A DNA stretch of 64,000 nucleotides, from the NCBI GenBank assembly GCA_016196825.1, contig JACPWY010000054.1:1-64000 (forward strand), given 5' to 3'. The notes beneath the pieces were generated by a model. It saw only the letters and a program-made list of their open reading frames with translations. It was not told the DNA's origin and searched no databases. Shown piece after piece: positions 61,627 to 64,000 of the stretch (within the stretch, counting starts at the first letter, position 1; each line of letters starts with the position of its first letter). Source of the stretch: Deltaproteobacteria bacterium (lineage in GTDB: Bacteria > Bdellovibrionota > FAC87 > UBA2466). Position numbers and translations under genes: made by a program.

Positions 61627-61890
61627 ATGTCTAGACAGTTTAATGGTCAAATCCACGTGCGAATTCCGCCGGAGGTTCACGAGGAGATTGCAAGAGAGGC
61701 TTTCAACAAAGGCTCCTCTATTAGTGGCATCTGTGCTCAAGCCCTTGTAGTGAGAAAAGCTCTTGCCCACCTCGATCCCTGGAAGATGATTCACCAGATT
61801 TGGGAGTCTAATAAAGACGTGAACCTTAAGACGCTTGAAAAGGACATCTCGGAAGCAATTCGTGAAACGAGAAAGCAAAGCAAAGCCTAG
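61627..61890 (+). CDS. HicB/Arc-like antitoxin of TA pair 2
   Basis: About 87 residues. The N-terminal NGQIHVRIPPEVHEEIAREA segment with SISGICAQALVVRKAL is a ribbon-helix-helix DNA-binding domain of the HicB/MetJ-Arc group; the C-terminal helix (LKTLEKDISEAIRETRKQS) would cover the toxin. GGGAGG lies 6 nt before ATG 61627, with ATG 61624 as alternative. It overlaps the PIN toxin by 29 bp. A strong palindrome lies upstream. Confidence 0.75.
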   Translation: MSRQFNGQIHVRIPPEVHEEIAREAFNKGSSISGICAQALVVRKALAHLDPWKMIHQIWESNKDVNLKTLEKDISEAIRETRKQSKA

Positions 61891-62311
61891 ACTGGTTCTC
61901 GACACCAATGTCTTGGTCAGCGGAATTATTTCTCGCAAGAACGCTCCTGGTGCCATCTTGCAGGCGTTTGAGAAGAAACGATTCACGCTATTGGTGTCCG
62001 AAGCCGTTCTGGATGAGTACCTGAGGGTTTTGAGTTACCCGAAGATTCGCAAATATCCCCAAGTAACCGATAGCGCAATCACCCACATTGCGGCACTTTT
62101 TGTTCAGTTTGCAGAACAGGTTGAGGTAACCTCACAGGCAACCGACAGCCCCGATCCAGAGGACAATAAATTTCTTAATCTGGCGCTCGATGGCAAGGCT
62201 GACAGGCTCGTTACAGGTGATAAGGCCGATGTTTTGAGTCTCAAGGAGATTCACGGGATTCCAATCATTTCTCCCGCAAAATGCGTTGAGATGCTAGGGC
62301 TCAAGAAGTAG
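61862..62311 (+). CDS. PIN-family toxin (COG1569-type) of TA pair 2
   Basis: About 149 residues. LVLDTNVLVSGIISRKNAPG (first Asp), SEAVLDEYLRVLSYPKI (Glu), DSPDPEDNKFLNLALDGKAD (Asp pair) and LVTGDKADVLSL are the acidic and structural motifs of the COG1569 PIN toxins, likely endoribonucleases. GTG 62862 is not used; the start chosen is GTG 61862, giving VKRESKAKPRLVLD. The region 62312-62416 after it holds no feature. Confidence 0.78.
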   Translation: MKRESKAKPRLVLDTNVLVSGIISRKNAPGAILQAFEKKRFTLLVSEAVLDEYLRVLSYPKIRKYPQVTDSAITHIAALFVQFAEQVEVTSQATDSPDPEDNKFLNLALDGKADRLVTGDKADVLSLKEIHGIPIISPAKCVEMLGLKK

Positions 62312-62416
62312 TTGCGCGGGCTTCGGGGATGAAAGACCTTCTTATCGGCTATCTGACTGAGACCTAATTATGAGTTCCTCAAGAACGTGTTATGCAATTC
62401 CCCAGCTACCATATAT

Positions 62417-62445
62417 TTGACTGGTTTTGACCATACTGTCATACT
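62417..62445 (+). promoter_or_regulatory. Promoter of TA pair 3
   Basis: -35 TTGACT (62417-62422), 17-bp spacer, -10 CATACT (62440-62445), 6 nt before ATG 62452. CATACT is repeated (62432-62437), perhaps part of an operator. The mRNA would be leaderless. Confidence 0.5.
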
Positions 62446-62451
62446 AACTTT

Positions 62452-62652
62452 ATGTCAGTGCAAATTAGAAAAATTACCGTGAATGTGCCTGAACACCTCA
62501 TCAAGATGGCTACCCAAGCCACAGGAAAAGGAATTACCGATACCATCGTGGAGGGACTTCAGGAATTGGAGAAGCGTGAGAAGAGAGCCGCCCTGAGAAA
62601 TCTTCGGGGGAAGATTGTTTTGGAGCTCAATTTGGAAAAGACACGGCGGTGA
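62452..62652 (+). CDS. VapB-family antitoxin of TA pair 3
   Basis: A 66-residue protein: RKITVNVPEHLIKMATQATG (ribbon-helix-helix strand and helix) and GITDTIVEGLQELEKREKRA, then RNLRGKIVLELNLEKTRR, which matches short VapB antitoxins that repress the operon and cover VapC. It overlaps the toxin start by 4 bp (GTGA). Confidence 0.78.
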   Translation: MSVQIRKITVNVPEHLIKMATQATGKGITDTIVEGLQELEKREKRAALRNLRGKIVLELNLEKTRR

Positions 62653-63038
62653 TCTTAATCGATACCTCGGCCTGGATAGAGTTCTTTCGGGGTAAGGGCG
62701 AATGTGCGAATTCCGTAGACGTTCTGCTGAGCGAGAACCAAGTAGCACTTTGCGGCCCTGTACTCACCGAAATCACTCGTGGGTTTCGTTCTGAACGAGA
62801 CAAGCAAGATATCATTCCGTTACTTGAAGCGTGCCGTCTCCTCTCACAGCCCGAAAATCTCTGGCAGGACGCCGGAAGTCTCGGATTTCTACTGGGGAAA
62901 CAAAAAAAAAGAGTAAAAACACTGGATTTACTGATCGCCTCAATCGCTATTTTCCACAGAGTTCCCATTCTGACCAACGATACGGACTTCAAACGAATCC
63001 AAGAAATCGCCCCCGCTCTAGCTTTAGTAAGCCAATAA
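62649..63038 (+). CDS. vapC: VapC PIN-domain ribonuclease toxin of TA pair 3
   Basis: A 129-residue VapC: MILIDTSAWIEFFRGKG (Asp5), LCGPVLTEITRGF (Glu), KTLDLLIASIAIFH (Asp) and LTNDTDFKRI (final Asp). All four acidic ligands of the PIN active site are present, so it should be an active RNase. Start is GTG overlapping the antitoxin stop. A palindromic element begins 52 bp after its stop. Confidence 0.88.
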   Translation: MILIDTSAWIEFFRGKGECANSVDVLLSENQVALCGPVLTEITRGFRSERDKQDIIPLLEACRLLSQPENLWQDAGSLGFLLGKQKKRVKTLDLLIASIAIFHRVPILTNDTDFKRIQEIAPALALVSQ

Positions 63039-63090
63039 CCCGAAGGCCCGACGCCACTTGAGAACAAGCAGATTGAAGATTTGAAACCCA

Positions 63091-63276
63091 TTACTAATGA
63101 GGTCATAAGTAAGTAGACATACGAGATGGGTGATAAGAATGCCACCGCGAGGAAGACGAAAAAAAGGCCCGGAGGCGGCCCCATAGGGCCGTTGAGGACC
63201 TTTTTTTCGGCTGACGAAGTCGGGGGCGTTCTTAGCGCCCATCGCAGTGTCTACTTACTTATGACCTCATTAGTAA
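63091..63276. repeat. 186-bp palindromic element with GGAG-hairpin core (copy 3)
   Basis: Perfect 29-bp terminal inverted repeats (63091-63119 and 63248-63276; sequence begins TTACTAATGAGGTC). Inside, AAAAAAAGG/CCTTTTTTT pair, and the centre is GGAG (63171-63174), stem GCGGCCC, loop CATA, stem GGGCCGT, then TGAGGAC, as in copies 1 and 2. The terminal sequence differs from those copies, but its first 21 bases recur at 4960-4980, at the end of another PIN toxin gene. Confidence 0.85.
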
Positions 63277-63319
63277 GCAGCGCATTAAGGCCAGATCTCG
63301 TCAGGCGAGTGGCATTGGG

Positions 63320-63325
63320 TATAAT
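63320..63325 (+). promoter_or_regulatory. Probable -10 box of the phage-like gene (leaderless mRNA)
   Basis: TATAAT, a consensus -10 hexamer, lies 7 nt before ATG 63333 with no Shine-Dalgarno between; no good -35 is evident. Confidence 0.45.
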
Positions 63326-63332
63326 TGTTCTC

Positions 63333-64000
63333 ATGAGGAAAGCACTCGTCTTTACTTTCATAGCTCTGTTTGCATTTGGTGTGAACGCCACGGAATCGCT
63401 CGAAAGAATTGAGGACGAGATATTTGACGAGCTACCGGAAGAGTTTGAACTGTTGGGGCCCGAGGTGTTTCACGCTCTTATCGAGTATTTGGGTGATCAG
63501 AATCTAGCTACCTCCGATTCACCCGCCGTTTGTACCGCAAGGCTCACGCTCACCTCGGGAACCGCCATTACGACGAGCGATGTCACTGCCGCTACAACGA
63601 TCTATTTCACGCCATATGAAGGAGCGTTGTGCAGCCTTTACAGTGGGGCCATTTGGCAATTGGTCAGTTTTTCGGAAACATCGGTTGCGGTGCCCTCTAC
63701 TACTACAACTCCGTTTGATATCTTTGCATATAACAACAGCGGTATTCTGACTCTGGAGACATTGGATTGGACCAATGATACAACGCGTGCAACAGCACTC
63801 ACCACGCAAAACGGAACGCTGGTAAAAACCGGTGATGCCACCCGCCGGTATTTGGGAACAGGGCGAACGACAGGGGTATCGGGGCAAACCGAGGATAGCA
63901 CCTCAAAGAGGTTTCTTTGGAACATGTATAACCGCGTGCCGCGAAAGCTTATGGCTTACTACAATGTCCAGAACTTCGATAACACTAGCACCTCTTGGAA
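63333..64000 (+). CDS. Start of an exported phage-structural-like protein (3' end outside window)
   Basis: The frame is open from ATG 63333 to the end of the window (222 codons). After a signal peptide (MRKALVFTFIALFAFGVNA) and an acidic stretch comes a Thr/Ser-rich beta domain: CTARLTLTSGTAITTSDVTA, IYFTPYEGALCSLYSGAIW, FDIFAYNNSGILTLETLDW, RRYLGTGRTTGVSGQTEDST and FLWNMYNRVPRKL. This series is familiar from hypothetical phage tail/virion-associated proteins and prophage-encoded surface proteins. With a signal peptide it may be a domesticated surface protein. No other phage gene is in the window. Confidence 0.7.
   Translation, partial: MRKALVFTFIALFAFGVNATESLERIEDEIFDELPEEFELLGPEVFHALIEYLGDQNLATSDSPAVCTARLTLTSGTAITTSDVTAATTIYFTPYEGALCSLYSGAIWQLVSFSETSVAVPSTTTTPFDIFAYNNSGILTLETLDWTNDTTRATALTTQNGTLVKTGDATRRYLGTGRTTGVSGQTEDSTSKRFLWNMYNRVPRKLMAYYNVQNFDNTSTSW

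Noticed and set aside
1-64000. tRNA, rRNA, CRISPR arrays, riboswitches
   Set aside because: No T-arm motifs, rRNA-like stretches, or regularly spaced repeats with unique spacers were found; no cobalamin riboswitch was seen before the B12-dependent genes.

Overview
The window is about 57% G+C and densely coded. It is chromosomal DNA from a Gram-negative bacterium: it has an Mla/MCE lipid transporter, lipobox lipoproteins, an outer-membrane barrel-like protein, MurJ, a TonB-like protein and a bactofilin. The many small exported proteins without recognisable family, together with leucine dehydrogenase, acyl-CoA mutase and acyl-CoA dehydrogenase, suggest a deltaproteobacterial or Bdellovibrionota-like lineage. 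That assignment is inference; no rRNA or tRNA gene is visible to test it.

Layout. 1-4039: surface-glycan genes (arylsulfotransferase-like end, membrane protein, GT4, methyltransferase). 4262-4966: toxin-antitoxin (TA) pair 1. 4972-11411: exported protein, HTH protein and a Yej-like oligopeptide ABC importer whose binding protein is split from its permeases by two other genes. 11408-16442: PilZ protein, lipoprotein, MiaE, a GT2-like protein and a sensor kinase. 16456-21020: an MCE/Mla operon with two different ATPases and two different permeases. 21069-27704: arginase-family enzyme, exported and coiled-coil proteins, an AT-rich region with a palindromic pair of DnaA boxes, a divergent dnaA, hemJ and xseA. 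27903-36658: gloB, lipoprotein, rlmI-like, MATCAP-like peptidase, leucine dehydrogenase, acyl-CoA mutase, murJ. 36720-41859: membrane protein, bactofilin, large membrane protein, acyl-CoA dehydrogenase. 41860-43135: a repeat-rich patch with a REP-associated transposase (RAYT) broken by an in-frame TGA. 43285-55182: TonB-like and RedB-like proteins, a histidine kinase without its phospho-acceptor histidine, a series of exported Cys-rich or protease-like proteins, FHA-TPR, HD-GYP and subtilase. 55424-61527: a four-gene overlapping operon of two exported proteins (HAD-like, DHH-like), eutA and a fused eutB-eutC. 61570-64000: two more TA pairs, a hairpin element and the start of a phage-like structural protein.

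Three points stand out. First, the two Mla-type ATPases have exactly complementary degenerate motifs, which predicts an asymmetric heterodimer with one working ATP site. Second, a family of 96-186 bp palindromic elements, three of which carry a central GGAG-hairpin with an NATA loop, matches the known substrate type of RAYT transposases, and a nonsense-disrupted RAYT lies beside one copy. Third, ethanolamine ammonia-lyase is a single EutB-EutC chain, coupled to its reactivase and to two exported proteins. Several genes also have a -10 box only 6-7 nt before the ATG and no Shine-Dalgarno (SD), suggesting frequent leaderless mRNAs.
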